The notes under the pieces were generated by a model. The model made no database searches and was not told the DNA's origin. It was given only the letters and a program-made list of their open reading frames with translations. A DNA stretch of 33,607 nt from the NCBI GenBank assembly GCA_020354645.1, contig CP070652.1, positions 5,182,003-5,215,609 of the forward strand. The letters are read 5' to 3'. Source of the DNA: Deltaproteobacteria bacterium. GTDB lineage: Bacteria; Desulfobacterota; Desulfobacteria; Desulfobacterales; G020354645. The position numbers and the translations under genes were made by a program. This document shows, piece by piece, positions 16,519 to 25,272 of the stretch. The first letter of the stretch is position 1. Each line of letters opens with the position of its first letter.

Positions 16519-17484
16519 CTACTCCATTTGGATTTGGCTTGCATATTTCGTCCGGGACCGAAAAAGTTGCCGGTAATTGTAACCCATGATGCCTTCGGGC
16601 ATAAAGAAAATCAGTAAAATTAAAATAACTCCCAGAATGAGGGTCCAGTATTCCGTATAAGCGCCCACAAAAGTCCGCAGGGATACAATGATGGCAGCCC
16701 CCAAAATGGGTCCGGCAAAGGTGAACCATCCGCCCAGAAGACACATGATGAAGATTTCAAGGGACAATACCCAGAACAGCAGATCCGGGAAAATCGATCC
16801 TTCCACAATAACAAAGAGAACGCCGGCAGCGCCACCGAAGAATGTGGCAATGATAATCGTCATCAGCTGGTGGCGACGCACATTGATACCCACGGCGGCA
16901 CAGCGCTCTGGATTGTCGCGAATAGCCTGCAACGTGGATCCGAACGGTGATTTCAAAATCAAATACAGCAGGATCAAACAGATTCCCATAACCACTAAAA
17001 CAAAGTAATACGAACTGGTTGTGGATGCGATAAAATCAGGGATCGGTATCCCGTGAATCCCGTCATCGCCGCCGGTGAGGCCGTACCAGCGAAAGGCGAT
17101 GGCCCAAATCAAGGATCCCAAAGAGATTTGCAGCATGCCGAAATAAAGTCTATTCAAACGGATACAGAAAATGCCGATCAACAAGCCGGCAAAAGCGGCC
17201 GCCAAAGGCCCGGCCATAAACGCAATCCACCACGGTACGGAAGTCTTGGCCAATAACAAGCCCGCCGTATAGGCGCCGACACCGTAGAAAACACCATGGT
17301 GAAATTGAAACAGCATCCCATGGCCTACACACAGATTTAAGCTCATGGCCAGCAGCGCCGTTAAGTAGATAACAGCCAGAAAATAAATGTAGAATCTCGG
17401 CAGGAATAACGGTACCAAAAGCAGAAGCACAAAAACAGCAATGCTCACGCCAAATTGCTTTTGCCGGATCATCTCACCAAACAA
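16519..17484 (-). CDS. livM: Branched-chain amino acid-type ABC transporter, permease LivM
   Basis: This 321-residue inner-membrane permease has 8-10 hydrophobic helices. It shows the LivM hallmarks 'MSLNLCVGHGMLFQFHHGVFYGVGAYT', 'YFGMLQISLGSLIWAIAFRW' and the cytoplasmic coupling loop 'PFGSTLQAIRDNPERCAAVGI'. I keep the TTG start at 17484 because AAAGGAG lies 6 bp upstream. An in-frame ATG at 17472 is the alternative. It follows livH by 13 bp. LivM and LivH form the membrane channel. Confidence 0.92.
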   Translation of the reverse strand: MFGEMIRQKQFGVSIAVFVLLLLVPLFLPRFYIYFLAVIYLTALLAMSLNLCVGHGMLFQFHHGVFYGVGAYTAGLLLAKTSVPWWIAFMAGPLAAAFAGLLIGIFCIRLNRLYFGMLQISLGSLIWAIAFRWYGLTGGDDGIHGIPIPDFIASTTSSYYFVLVVMGICLILLYLILKSPFGSTLQAIRDNPERCAAVGINVRRHQLMTIIIATFFGGAAGVLFVIVEGSIFPDLLFWVLSLEIFIMCLLGGWFTFAGPILGAAIIVSLRTFVGAYTEYWTLILGVILILLIFFMPEGIMGYNYRQLFRSRTKYASQIQME

Positions 17485-17497
17485 CGCCAGCTCCTTT

Positions 17498-18394
17498 CTA
17501 CCATACCGATTTCAGCATGCCGGTGGGTTTCAGGGTCAAAATAATTACCACCGCAAGGTAGGGAAACACGATGGCGAACTGGGGCCAGAACAAAACACCG
17601 AAAGACTGGGTAATGCCGAATATCAATGAACCGACCATGGCGCCCCACATGTTTCCCAATCCGCCGATGGTGACGATTAAAAAAGCTTCGATGATGATGT
17701 CGTGATCCATTCCCAGCGTAACACTGATAGTCGGTGAGACCAGGGCGCCTCCCAGTCCGGCCAGCAGACACCCCAGGACGAATGCAAAGGCAAACACCCA
17801 GCTGACATTGATTCCGATGGCACCGACCATCTCCATATCCACGGCTGCGGCCCGCGCGATCTTGCCCATTTTGGTTTTGGTGGAAAACAACCAGAGCCCG
17901 ATGGCAACCCACGGACCGATGATCAGCAAAAACAAGTTATATTTTGGTAACGGAGATCCCAAAACCGACACGGAGCCCTGTAATATCCTTGGCGGCATAA
18001 TAGAGCGATAGTCGGCACCCCACACCATTTTGGTTAAATCGCCCAGAATGAGCATCAAGGCAAAGGTAAACAACAGCAACATCAGGTGCTCGCGCTGGTA
18101 AAGACGACAGAACAAGGACCGTTCGGCTACCAGGCTAACCAAAGCGACCACCAGCGGCGCAAGAATCAGCGCCAGCCAGAAACCGACCGACCCGCCGCCG
18201 AACAGCGTAGAGATGCTGTAGGCCGCAAAAGCACCGATCATATACAGTGAGCCGTGGGCCACATTGGGCACCCGCAGCACACCAAGCACAAAACTGAGTC
18301 CGGACGTCACAATAAATAATATCATGGCACGGCTCAAACCTACCAAAAACGTAATGCTCAAGGCCGCTAGGGTTATTGCCTGTCCACCTTCCAT
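17498..18394 (-). CDS. livH: Branched-chain amino acid-type ABC transporter, permease LivH
   Basis: This 298-residue inner-membrane permease has about eight hydrophobic helices. It shows the LivH signatures 'GLSFVLGVLRVPNVAHGSLYMIGAF' and, near the C-terminus, 'DHDIIIEAFLIVTIGGLGNMWGAMVGSL'. The coupling segment is 'TKMGKIARAAAVDMEMVGAIGI'. ATG 18394 follows AAGGAAA. Unlike the tightly packed livHMGF genes downstream, it is separated from livK by 394 bp of structured DNA, so it may have its own promoter or be differentially expressed from livK. Confidence 0.93.
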   Translation of the reverse strand: MEGGQAITLAALSITFLVGLSRAMILFIVTSGLSFVLGVLRVPNVAHGSLYMIGAFAAYSISTLFGGGSVGFWLALILAPLVVALVSLVAERSLFCRLYQREHLMLLLFTFALMLILGDLTKMVWGADYRSIMPPRILQGSVSVLGSPLPKYNLFLLIIGPWVAIGLWLFSTKTKMGKIARAAAVDMEMVGAIGINVSWVFAFAFVLGCLLAGLGGALVSPTISVTLGMDHDIIIEAFLIVTIGGLGNMWGAMVGSLIFGITQSFGVLFWPQFAIVFPYLAVVIILTLKPTGMLKSVW

Positions 18395-18476
18395 GGTAAA
18401 ATTTCCTTGCAGCAGTCCAAATTAAAAGTATTTATATAGCCAAATTGGAAATTAGTGCATGTTACAAATGGGAGTA

Positions 18477-18572
18477 TTGGAATACTGGAATCGTGGAATA
18501 TTGGGAAAATGGATTAAATCCTTTTTTAGGATGTTTTTTATTGACCCATCATTCCAGAATTCCAATATTCCA
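18477..18572. repeat. Imperfect long inverted repeat of TGGAATATTGG type in the livK-livH gap
   Basis: TGGAATATTGG (18494-18504) pairs perfectly with CCAATATTCCA (18562-18572). The left arm lies in a run of related GGAATA units (TTGGAATACTGGAATCGTGG) and the right arm in their complements (CATTCCAGAATTCC), so the full hairpin is longer and imperfect. It would form in the liv transcript. Origin unknown. Confidence 0.6.
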
Positions 18573-18620
18573 TTATGCCAAACAAAAAATGATTCTCCTG
18601 CGATGCCGGGATTGGCATGA

Positions 18621-18654
18621 TCCTGCTCAGCGCTAAAGACCCTGCTGAGCAGGA
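18621..18654. other. Perfect 11-bp hairpin in the livK-livH gap
   Basis: TCCTGCTCAGC (18621-18631) pairs with GCTGAGCAGGA (18644-18654), with a 12-nt loop. In the operon direction (minus) a second small hairpin, ATGCC/GGCAT (18603-18619), follows, then a T-run a little further on. These could act as a leaky terminator or as a 3' stabiliser that leaves livK mRNA in excess over livHMGF, as is common for binding-protein genes. Confidence 0.5.
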
Positions 18655-18695
18655 CCGGACCTTTTTATGAGAGCAGGCGGGCAAATTTTATCAAC

Positions 18696-18786
18696 TGACC
18701 GGTTCGCTTCTCTGTTCAAAGGGAAGCTATCTGAAACAGATAGTTGCACTTCCGGGAAGCCCCGCCCTTGAGGGCGGAGATTCACA
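18696..18786 (+). repeat. REP-like multi-hairpin element, copy C
   Basis: Three hairpins occur in a row: GCTTC-CTGTTCAAAG-GGAAGC at about 18705-18726, CTATCTG-AAA-CAGATAG (18727-18743, perfect), and GCCCCGCCCTTGAGGGCGGAG at about 18759-18779. It matches the inverted copy at 7723-7813 along its whole length. It lies directly downstream of the livK stop codon (18789), within the operon. Confidence 0.75.
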
Positions 18787-18788
18787 TT

Positions 18789-20039
18789 CTATTGGCCCCG
18801 GACCTCCATAATCTCTTTGCAGGAAGGCATCACTTCCGCTCCACGCAAGGTATAGATATCCGAGGAAACGGCAACACCCAGTTCGGGCGATATTTTAGTT
18901 ACCCCCAGATACATCGGCAAAATCGCCTGATGGTCGCAAGCCCGCATTTCGATTCTGCCGACCGGGCTGTTAATTTTTGAGCCTTCCAGAGCATCAATAA
19001 ATTTTTCCGTATCCAGGGAACCGGCCTTTCTATAGGCTTCGGCAATAAAATGAGCAGTTATATAGGCATGAAAGGCTGGAAATCCAGGCGGATTCCCATA
19101 TTCTGCATTAAAAGCATTCACAAAGCGCTTGTTGGCTGCTAGTTCTGGATAATAGAAATGATAATCCATGGTTCCCATAACACCCTCGGGAGCTTCCTTT
19201 CCCAAAGGCTTCAAAACCGCATGATCTGTTCCCGTGTGAACATAGATGGCAACTTTATCCACCATGCCGGTGGCTTTGATGGCTTTCATGACGTTGGTCA
19301 TGCTGCGCCCACCGGTGGCAAAGATGACGGCATCCGGTTTGGCAGCCAACATGGATGTGATGTAAGGAATCAGATCGGGTTCGCCCGGCTTCCACCATGA
19401 TTTGCCCAGTAACTGTACTTCGGGTTTTCGAGCCTTGAGGTTTCTCCAGGCTGCATCTGCAATCGCATGCCCGTATTCATAGTCATCTCCGGCAATCCAG
19501 TATTTGATGTAGGGTTTGTTGGACAGCGCTACCCCGCCGGACTTGCCGGCCATGGCTGTATTTTCGCCGGCCGAGAACACGTAGCGGTGGCCTTTCTTGC
19601 CGGTGATGTTTTCACTTTTTGAAATCCAGACAATAAACGGCACCTTTTCTCTTTTGGCCACGGCTTCAGACACCGCCAGTGCCGCCCCGCTGTTGATGGT
19701 ACCGACCAGGATATCGACATTCTCCCGCAGGACCAATTCTTTGGCCATGTTCAGGGCAATATCCACTTTAAATTTGGTGTCCCGGGTGGCAAATTCGATT
19801 TTTTTCCCCAAAACCCCTTCTTTGTTGATCTCTTTTAAAGCCAGCTTAAATCCGTTGAGAGCATCTTGTCCAAAGACTGCCGCAGGCCCACTGTAACAAT
19901 CAATTATCCCCACTTTAATATTTCTTGCCAGGGCGTTGCCCGGTGCCAGGATCAGTGCTAGGGTAATAAGACACCCCAATATGGTAAAAATGCTAATAAA
20001 AAGGTTTCGTTTATATTGAATCGTTTTCTTTTTATCCAT
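18789..20039 (-). CDS. livK: Branched-chain amino acid-type ABC transporter substrate-binding protein LivK
   Basis: I choose ATG 20039, which follows AAAGGAGG by 6 bp, over the in-frame TTG at 20057; this gives 416 residues. A long basic signal peptide (about 1-38, ending PGNALA) directs export to the periplasm. The mature part is a type I periplasmic binding fold of the Peripla_BP_6 class: 'IKVGIIDCYSGPAAVFGQDALNGFKLALKEIN', 'DILVGTINSGAALAVSEAV', 'GDDYEYGHAIADAAW' and 'PDAVIFATGGRSMTNVMKAI'. It captures the substrate for LivHMGF. The first gene of the operon, it faces the lactate-oxidase-type gene across a 202-bp divergent promoter region. The substrate could be an amino acid, but carboxylates or aromatics are also used by this class. 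Confidence 0.9.
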   Translation of the reverse strand: MDKKKTIQYKRNLFISIFTILGCLITLALILAPGNALARNIKVGIIDCYSGPAAVFGQDALNGFKLALKEINKEGVLGKKIEFATRDTKFKVDIALNMAKELVLRENVDILVGTINSGAALAVSEAVAKREKVPFIVWISKSENITGKKGHRYVFSAGENTAMAGKSGGVALSNKPYIKYWIAGDDYEYGHAIADAAWRNLKARKPEVQLLGKSWWKPGEPDLIPYITSMLAAKPDAVIFATGGRSMTNVMKAIKATGMVDKVAIYVHTGTDHAVLKPLGKEAPEGVMGTMDYHFYYPELAANKRFVNAFNAEYGNPPGFPAFHAYITAHFIAEAYRKAGSLDTEKFIDALEGSKINSPVGRIEMRACDHQAILPMYLGVTKISPELGVAVSSDIYTLRGAEVMPSCKEIMEVRGQ

Positions 20040-20112
20040 TTTGTCCCTCCTTTGCAAAAAGTAGTAAGAATGGTCTGTGATTTCTTGATGTGATAATGAT
20101 CCACCGCTTGAT

Positions 20113-20146
20113 TTGACTTAGTATTCAGTATACAAACTGAAGTCAA
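20113..20146. promoter_or_regulatory. Dyad in the divergent livK / FAD-oxidase promoter region
   Basis: TTGACTT (20113-20119) and AAGTCAA (20140-20146) are perfect inverted repeats. An inner pair, TTCAG (20124-20128) and CTGAA (20137-20141), overlaps the right arm. It lies 74 bp before livK and 96 bp before the oxidase gene. It could be an operator that co-regulates both. No regulator gene is adjacent. Confidence 0.4.
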
Positions 20147-20241
20147 GCAAATAAAATGAACGCAAAACTGAGTGGCTGGTTCACTTTTATCAGCGTCATG
20201 TTTATGATACAGCAAGGCAGTACCTTGGACCGGAGCCCAAA

Positions 20242-21627
20242 TTGAAATTCAACCCTCTCAGTCAATCGCATCTCGAGTACCTGCAATCCTTGGTGGTGCC
20301 GGATCGTTTTTCCACCGGTGAATCCCACCTCGATCTTCATTCTAAAGATCAATCGCGGCATCTGCCGTGCAGACCGGAAGCGGTTATCTGGCCGACAGAC
20401 CGGACCGAGGTTTCAGCGATACTGAAATATGCCAATGACAATCTGATCCCAGTTACAGGATGGGGTTCAGGTTCAAGCCTCGAAGGAAACCCGATCCCGG
20501 TAAAGCAGGGGCTGGTAATTGACTTTTCGCTCATGAATAAGATTCTTGACATTCGGGCAGAAAGTTTTCAAGTCGATGTGGAACCGGGAGTCATATACCA
20601 GGATTTAAATGAAAAACTTAAATATACCGGTCTTTTTTTTCCACCGGATCCCGGGGCTCGCGCAACGATCGGAGGAGTGATCGCCAATAATGCCAGCGGC
20701 ACCCGCACGGTATATTATGGGTCAACCAAAGACTATGTACTCAGATTAACAGTCGTATTGGCCAGCGGGGAGATTATTGAGACCGGCACCCGGGCAGCCA
20801 AAAGCTCATCCGGATATGACCTGATTCATATTTTTGTCGGTTCCGAAGGAACTCTCGGTCTTGTCGTTGCGGCAACCCTTCGCCTGGTCGGGCTTCCGGA
20901 AGAGTTCTCGGCGGCCGTCGTGACCTTTCCTTCCGTGGAAACAGCGAGTACTGCCGTCTACCAAGTTATGCGGGCGGGTTTGGCCCCGGCCGCCCTGGAA
21001 CTTTTGGGACCGGAATGTGTCGAACTGATTAATCGGGAAGAAAGTCTCAGTCTAGCGGTTTTGCCGACCCTTTTCATGGAGTTTCACGGACCCACCCAAA
21101 ATCAGCTAACAGACGTTTTGGAGCTAGCACGGGAAATTTGCCAAGAGGAGGGGTGTGGTGAATTCAGATCGGGGATTGGCAGGCGTGAGAGGGACCGCAT
21201 TTTTAAAGCTCGGCACGAACTGGGGGAGATGATTGGTCGCAATCACCCGGGTTGCGATATACTCATTATTGATGTGGCAACGCCCATCACGGCTTATCCC
21301 GAAATGATCGCCACTGCTAAAGAAGAGTTAATATCAACAGGCCTGACCGGTTATACATTCAGCCACGCAGGTGACGGGAATATACATCTTAACCTGATAG
21401 GTAAAAAAGGCGATAAAAAAGATTGGGACATGATTGAAAAGATATCCCACCGAATGGTGACCAAAACCCTGGACATGGGCGGCACGTGTACCGGTGAGCA
21501 CGGTGTGGGAATCGGGAAAAGGAAGTTTATGCACGCCGAACACGGCAGCAGCCTGGAGTGGATGAAGCGCATCAAATCCCTGTTTGATCCAAATGGGATA
21601 TTGAACCCGGGGAAAATATTTCCCTGA
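20242..21627 (+). CDS. FAD-binding 2-hydroxyacid dehydrogenase (GlcD / D-lactate dehydrogenase type)
   Basis: The 461-residue protein has a PCMH-type FAD domain with 'PVTGWGSGSSLEGNPIP' (FAD pyrophosphate loop) and 'PPDPGARATIGGVIANNASG', then 'VGSEGTLGLVVAATLRL'. The C-terminal FAD-oxidase domain has 'FSHAGDGNIHLNL' and 'GGTCTGEHGVGIGKRKF', which carry the conserved His residues that handle the flavin substrate. Family members oxidise D-lactate or glycolate to the keto acid and pass electrons to an Fe-S partner or quinone. The start is a TTG at 20242 with CGGAG 6 bp upstream; no nearer ATG fits. A LUD gene follows on the same strand, which supports lactate use. No GlcF/CCG Fe-S subunit is in the window, so the electron route is unclear. 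Confidence 0.9.
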   Translation: MKFNPLSQSHLEYLQSLVVPDRFSTGESHLDLHSKDQSRHLPCRPEAVIWPTDRTEVSAILKYANDNLIPVTGWGSGSSLEGNPIPVKQGLVIDFSLMNKILDIRAESFQVDVEPGVIYQDLNEKLKYTGLFFPPDPGARATIGGVIANNASGTRTVYYGSTKDYVLRLTVVLASGEIIETGTRAAKSSSGYDLIHIFVGSEGTLGLVVAATLRLVGLPEEFSAAVVTFPSVETASTAVYQVMRAGLAPAALELLGPECVELINREESLSLAVLPTLFMEFHGPTQNQLTDVLELAREICQEEGCGEFRSGIGRRERDRIFKARHELGEMIGRNHPGCDILIIDVATPITAYPEMIATAKEELISTGLTGYTFSHAGDGNIHLNLIGKKGDKKDWDMIEKISHRMVTKTLDMGGTCTGEHGVGIGKRKFMHAEHGSSLEWMKRIKSLFDPNGILNPGKIFP

Positions 21628-21688
21628 TGAAATCTTTGATAAAGGTTTTTTAAAAAATATTAATTGATTGAAAACGCACGGTTGTTCA

Positions 21689-22471
21689 ATGATAACCAGC
21701 GGAGAGAAACAATTTATTTCAAATGTGAGAGCGGCTCTGGGCCATGCTCCGCATAAAAAAAGGGCATGGTCGGAATTGTCATATATTAATTTGAACCCTA
21801 AAACCGATGAACGCCTTGCCAAGATAAAGAACCGTACACCCCAGGAAAGCCAGGAACTCCTCCTCAAGCTCATCCAACAAAGCGAGCCGCTGGGATTTAA
21901 AGTTTTTCCCTTTAAGGACAAAGTGTCAGTAGCAGTCGATATTGTTAGAATTATCCGAGAAAAACAGCCTGAGTGGGGAGGTCAAAAATTTGTGACCGTA
22001 TGGAAGCACCCCTTGATCGACAGCCTGAACCTGGTGCAAGTTCTGAATGAACAAAATATTTTAGTGCCTGTTTATTATACGGAACTTGAATGTGACCCTC
22101 AAAATGAGGAATCTGCGCAGGCGGGAAGACAACGGATTAAGAACAACATATCAGATTCATTTATTGGAGTGACATCGGCCGATTTTTGTTTGGCCGACAC
22201 AGCCACCCTGGTAATGAAGACACGGCTGGGACAAGCCCGTGCGGTTTCCCTGGTCCCCTATATCCATATTGCGGTGATCGAAAAAGAGAGTATTATCGCA
22301 GACCTCAAAGAGCTTTATGCACTTTTAAAAAGTGATGATCAGAACTCGGCCAGCCTGACCAATTGCCTGACTTTTATTACCGGTCCCAGCAAAACTGCCG
22401 ATATTGAAGGCGTCATGGTGCATGGCGCTCATGGGCCGCGCGAAATTTACCTTTATGTTATTACTGGGTGA
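21689..22471 (+). CDS. LUD-domain protein (LutC type, lactate utilisation)
   Basis: The 260-residue protein starts at ATG 21689; a TTG at 21668 is an in-frame alternative and neither has a strong Shine-Dalgarno. It opens with a short helix ('EKQFISNVRAALGHA') typical of LutC. The LUD core contains 'IGVTSADFCLADTATLVMKT' and 'AVSLVPYIHIAVIEKESII', then the final 'HGAHGPREIYLYVI', all close to the family pattern. In the LutABC complex of Bacillus, LutC works with two Fe-S subunits in oxidising L-lactate. Here it is paired with a flavin enzyme and separated from it by 61 bp, so the two are probably co-transcribed. Its exact role without LutA/LutB nearby is uncertain. Confidence 0.85.
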   Translation: MITSGEKQFISNVRAALGHAPHKKRAWSELSYINLNPKTDERLAKIKNRTPQESQELLLKLIQQSEPLGFKVFPFKDKVSVAVDIVRIIREKQPEWGGQKFVTVWKHPLIDSLNLVQVLNEQNILVPVYYTELECDPQNEESAQAGRQRIKNNISDSFIGVTSADFCLADTATLVMKTRLGQARAVSLVPYIHIAVIEKESIIADLKELYALLKSDDQNSASLTNCLTFITGPSKTADIEGVMVHGAHGPREIYLYVITG

Positions 22472-22590
22472 ATCTTTGTTCTTCCTTTCAATGTCTCATT
22501 CGCAATTATTGTAAAGCTGTTGATTAGCCCGTGGCTACCTTTTGGGGCCTGGTGAATATCATAGTGGTGCTCTGCGATCTTGATGATCAT

Positions 22591-22824
22591 AGCAGTGTTG
22601 TGTCCCACAAATAAGTTACAAAGTTGAAGAGTTACCCGTAACAAGCTCCGGAAAATCTTCTGCTGAAAGGAAATTTGCCATTTTAGATTCATTCGCTAAC
22701 CCCGTGGTGAGTTACGGTGCATGCGCTCACTGTTGCAGGGCCAACAAAAGGTTTGAAAGGTTTTTGTGAGCGCCCAAAATGGTCGCCGGCGTGAGCAAAA
22801 GGCTTTCAAACCAGTTTTAGGCCT
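22591..22824. repeat. Dispersed palindromic element, copy 1
   Basis: The left part, AGCAGTGTTGTGTCCCACAA then ATAAGTTAC (22591-22619), matches the reverse complement of 29521-29552. The right part, GGTTTGAAAGGTTTTTGTGAG then CGCCCAAAAT and GCCGGCG (about 22750-22791), matches the reverse complement of about 29465-29509. Internal stems include GGTTTGAAAG (22750-22759) with CTTTCAAACC (22803-22812), and GCGCTCAC with GTGAGCGC. About 85 bp between the two matching parts are not shared. The region 22472-22988 holds no gene I can support. Confidence 0.65.
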
Positions 22825-22988
22825 TCTTTAGCATTATGCGCGGCCGCGCTTAATTTGGACTTTTATATCCCGTATAAGTTTCCTGTGATACAAATTGTTA
22901 CACTTTGTTACGCTCCTGAAAAGCGTCCTGTCCCAATATCTATTAATTTGAGAGTAAACTGGATTATCAAAATTCAACGGTGTTTCTC

Positions 22989-23699
22989 ATGAAACCAACC
23001 ATTCTCATAATCGACGACGATAAGAAATTAAACCGGTTGCTCGAGGATTTTCTTAGCGATTTCGGCTTTCGCACCCTGTCTGAAACCCATCCTGATGTTG
23101 GCCTGAGAAAGTTGAGGCAGCAGTCTCCGGACCTGGTTATTTTGGACGTGATGCTGCCGGGAATAAACGGATTTGAAGTGTGCAAACGCATTCGCCAAAC
23201 CCATACACTTCCGATCATCATGTTGACCGCCAGAGGCGAGCCCATGGATAAGGTCGTCGGCCTTGAGATAGGGGCTGACGATTACGTGGCCAAACCTTTT
23301 GAACCCAGGGAGCTGGTAGCGAGAATTCAAGCGGTTTTGCGCCGTTGTAAAAAAGTACCTGACACTCGTCCGCAAGCGTTTGGTCGCTTGGAAATCGATT
23401 TTCCAAGACGGATCGTAAGATTGGACGGTAGCGTGGTGAATTTAACCACCAACGAGTTCACGATTTTGGCATTGCTGACAAGAAACCCGGGAAAAGTCTT
23501 TGATCGTGACCAAATTCTTCAAGAGCTGAGCGGCATTGACAGCGATGCTTTCAACCGCACAGTAGACATTTCAATAAGCCGCCTGCGGCGAAAGCTAAAA
23601 GATGATCCCCAGAAACCTACATTCATAAAAACGATATGGGGCGCGGGATATGTTTTTGTCGGGGGTGAGAGATCTGGCACAAATGAACTGGATGAATAA
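22989..23699 (+). CDS. OmpR/PhoB-family response regulator
   Basis: ATG 22989 is preferred over a GTG at 22980. The product has 236 residues. The N-terminal receiver has Asp9-Asp10-Asp11, phospho-acceptor Asp53 in 'LVILDVMLPGINGFE', Thr in 'IIMLTARGE' and Lys in 'DDYVAKPFEPREL'. The C-terminal winged-helix DNA-binding domain has 'LTTNEFTILALLTRNPGKVFDRDQIL', 'FNRTVDISISRLRRKL' and 'FIKTIWGAGYVFVG', which mark the OmpR class and its CpxR/RstA branch. It overlaps the downstream kinase gene and clearly forms a two-component pair with it. The target genes are not evident; a self-regulated promoter is likely within 22880-22985. Confidence 0.93.
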   Translation: MKPTILIIDDDKKLNRLLEDFLSDFGFRTLSETHPDVGLRKLRQQSPDLVILDVMLPGINGFEVCKRIRQTHTLPIIMLTARGEPMDKVVGLEIGADDYVAKPFEPRELVARIQAVLRRCKKVPDTRPQAFGRLEIDFPRRIVRLDGSVVNLTTNEFTILALLTRNPGKVFDRDQILQELSGIDSDAFNRTVDISISRLRRKLKDDPQKPTFIKTIWGAGYVFVGGERSGTNELDE

Positions 23700-25032
23700 A
23701 CTTATAAAATCCGTTTTCACCAAACTCCTGGTGGTCATTGTACTGACTGGATTCTGTATCAATTTACTGCTATTAGGATTTTTCTTTGCCTTTAGAAAGA
23801 TAACCATGGCATCCTATGATCAGATGATCGTTCAATATGTTGACTACCTTATTGATGACCTCGGAACCCCGCCCAGCGTGGAGCGTGCGCGCAGAATATC
23901 ACGCCAATCTTTACTCTCCATACGCTACCAAAGCCCCGAGCTCAGCTGGTCGACCTCAGACAACCCTTTACCCGAAGATATTTCGAATTATCGTTTTTGG
24001 CATGAAAGTTCGAACATTCGAGCAGGCTCCTATCGCGGCCGCCACTTTATCATGGTGAGTCGGGGCGATGGTAAATTTACCTTTGAACTGACGCGATTTG
24101 TTCCCCATGACAAAAGAATAACATGGCTTATCGCCGTCTTGTTCGCCCTTCTGGCCCTGGCCTTTTTTATAGCCCACCTCATGATCCGCTGGATACTAAG
24201 ACCGGTAAAATGGTTAAATGAAGGGGTTCAACAGGTCAGTGGCGGCAATCTCGACCATCGGATACCCGAAGAAAGAAGAGATGAATTCAGAGACTTGGCA
24301 GCGGCTTTTAATACGATGACGGACCGAATTCGAGATATGCTCCATGCCAAAGAACAGCTTTTGCTGGATGTCAGCCATGAACTTCGCACACCGATTACAC
24401 GCATGAAAGTTGCCCTTGAAATGATCACCGAAAGCCGCCTTAAAGACAATATCGCTGAAGATCTGGCTGAAATGGAAGATATGGTTTCCGAGATATTGGA
24501 CACGGCCAGATCCAGCAAGACGAATCATTACATGATATGGGAGCCGATAGACATTGGCAATCTTATTCAAAAGTTTGTGTCCGAATATGCGCAGCGCCCT
24601 CCCGGTGTTAAAGTAATTGATATACCCGAAACCGTTGAACTCGCAGGTGACCCGGAGAAGGTCAAAATCCTTTTGAGGAATATTTTAGATAACGCCATCA
24701 AATATTCCAATAATGACAGCCGGCCGGTTAGCATATCAGTGAACCACCAAACATCCCATGTCGTCATAAAGATAGAAGATAAAGGTATTGGAATTCCACG
24801 CGAAGTATTGCCATATATTTTTGAACCTTTTTATCGGGTTGATAAATCACGTTCAAGGAATACCGGAGGATACGGCTTGGGATTAAGCATGTGTAAGACC
24901 ATCATGGATGCGCACAACGGAAAGATTCAGGTTGACAGTACCCTAAATATCGGCACAACGGTCTCGTTGCTTTTTCCGGAGTCCCAACCAATTCCGCCAA
25001 ATGACAACACATCTGATGATCTATTTTCTTGA
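23683..25032 (+). CDS. Membrane sensor histidine kinase (CpxA/EnvZ-like), partner of the preceding regulator
   Basis: The protein has 449 residues from ATG 23683 (other in-frame ATGs lie at 23650 and 23692). It overlaps the regulator gene by 17 bp. It has a transmembrane helix (about 13-38), a periplasmic sensor loop (about 40-145), a second helix (about 147-168), a HAMP domain, the HisKA box 'DVSHELRTP' with phospho-accepting His232, the N box 'LLRNILDNAIKYSNN', the G1 box 'IEDKGIGIP', 'FEPFYRVDKSR' and the G2 box 'GGYGLGLSMCK'. All kinase motifs are intact. The sensor loop shows no named domain. The build resembles CpxA, which senses envelope stress, but the signal here is unknown. Confidence 0.93.
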   Translation: MNWMNKLIKSVFTKLLVVIVLTGFCINLLLLGFFFAFRKITMASYDQMIVQYVDYLIDDLGTPPSVERARRISRQSLLSIRYQSPELSWSTSDNPLPEDISNYRFWHESSNIRAGSYRGRHFIMVSRGDGKFTFELTRFVPHDKRITWLIAVLFALLALAFFIAHLMIRWILRPVKWLNEGVQQVSGGNLDHRIPEERRDEFRDLAAAFNTMTDRIRDMLHAKEQLLLDVSHELRTPITRMKVALEMITESRLKDNIAEDLAEMEDMVSEILDTARSSKTNHYMIWEPIDIGNLIQKFVSEYAQRPPGVKVIDIPETVELAGDPEKVKILLRNILDNAIKYSNNDSRPVSISVNHQTSHVVIKIEDKGIGIPREVLPYIFEPFYRVDKSRSRNTGGYGLGLSMCKTIMDAHNGKIQVDSTLNIGTTVSLLFPESQPIPPNDNTSDDLFS

Positions 25033-25272
25033 CAGATGTGTATATTGTTAATTATTTAGAGAGAATATAAATTGCATCCGAATTTTCGGGAATTATCAGG
25101 TTTCGCGTGTCTTGTGTAACTTAGAAATAACATTTAGTGGTGAAATGTTAGCAAGAGCTATACTCAGAGGTTCGGGCTTCCTTGCTTAGGAGTCATTCAT
25201 CTCTTTCTGAAACGAATGTTCGCTTTCTCGTTATGATAGTGAACGATACGACTGAATGGAGGTAGAACATCT

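Noticed and set aside
21334..21921. 195-codon minus-strand ORF
   Set aside because: Overlaps the FAD oxidase and LUD genes on the other strand, both of which have clear family motifs.
22453..22692. 79-codon minus ORF, considered as a transposase start
   Set aside because: It runs through the dispersed repeat and shows no transposase motif.
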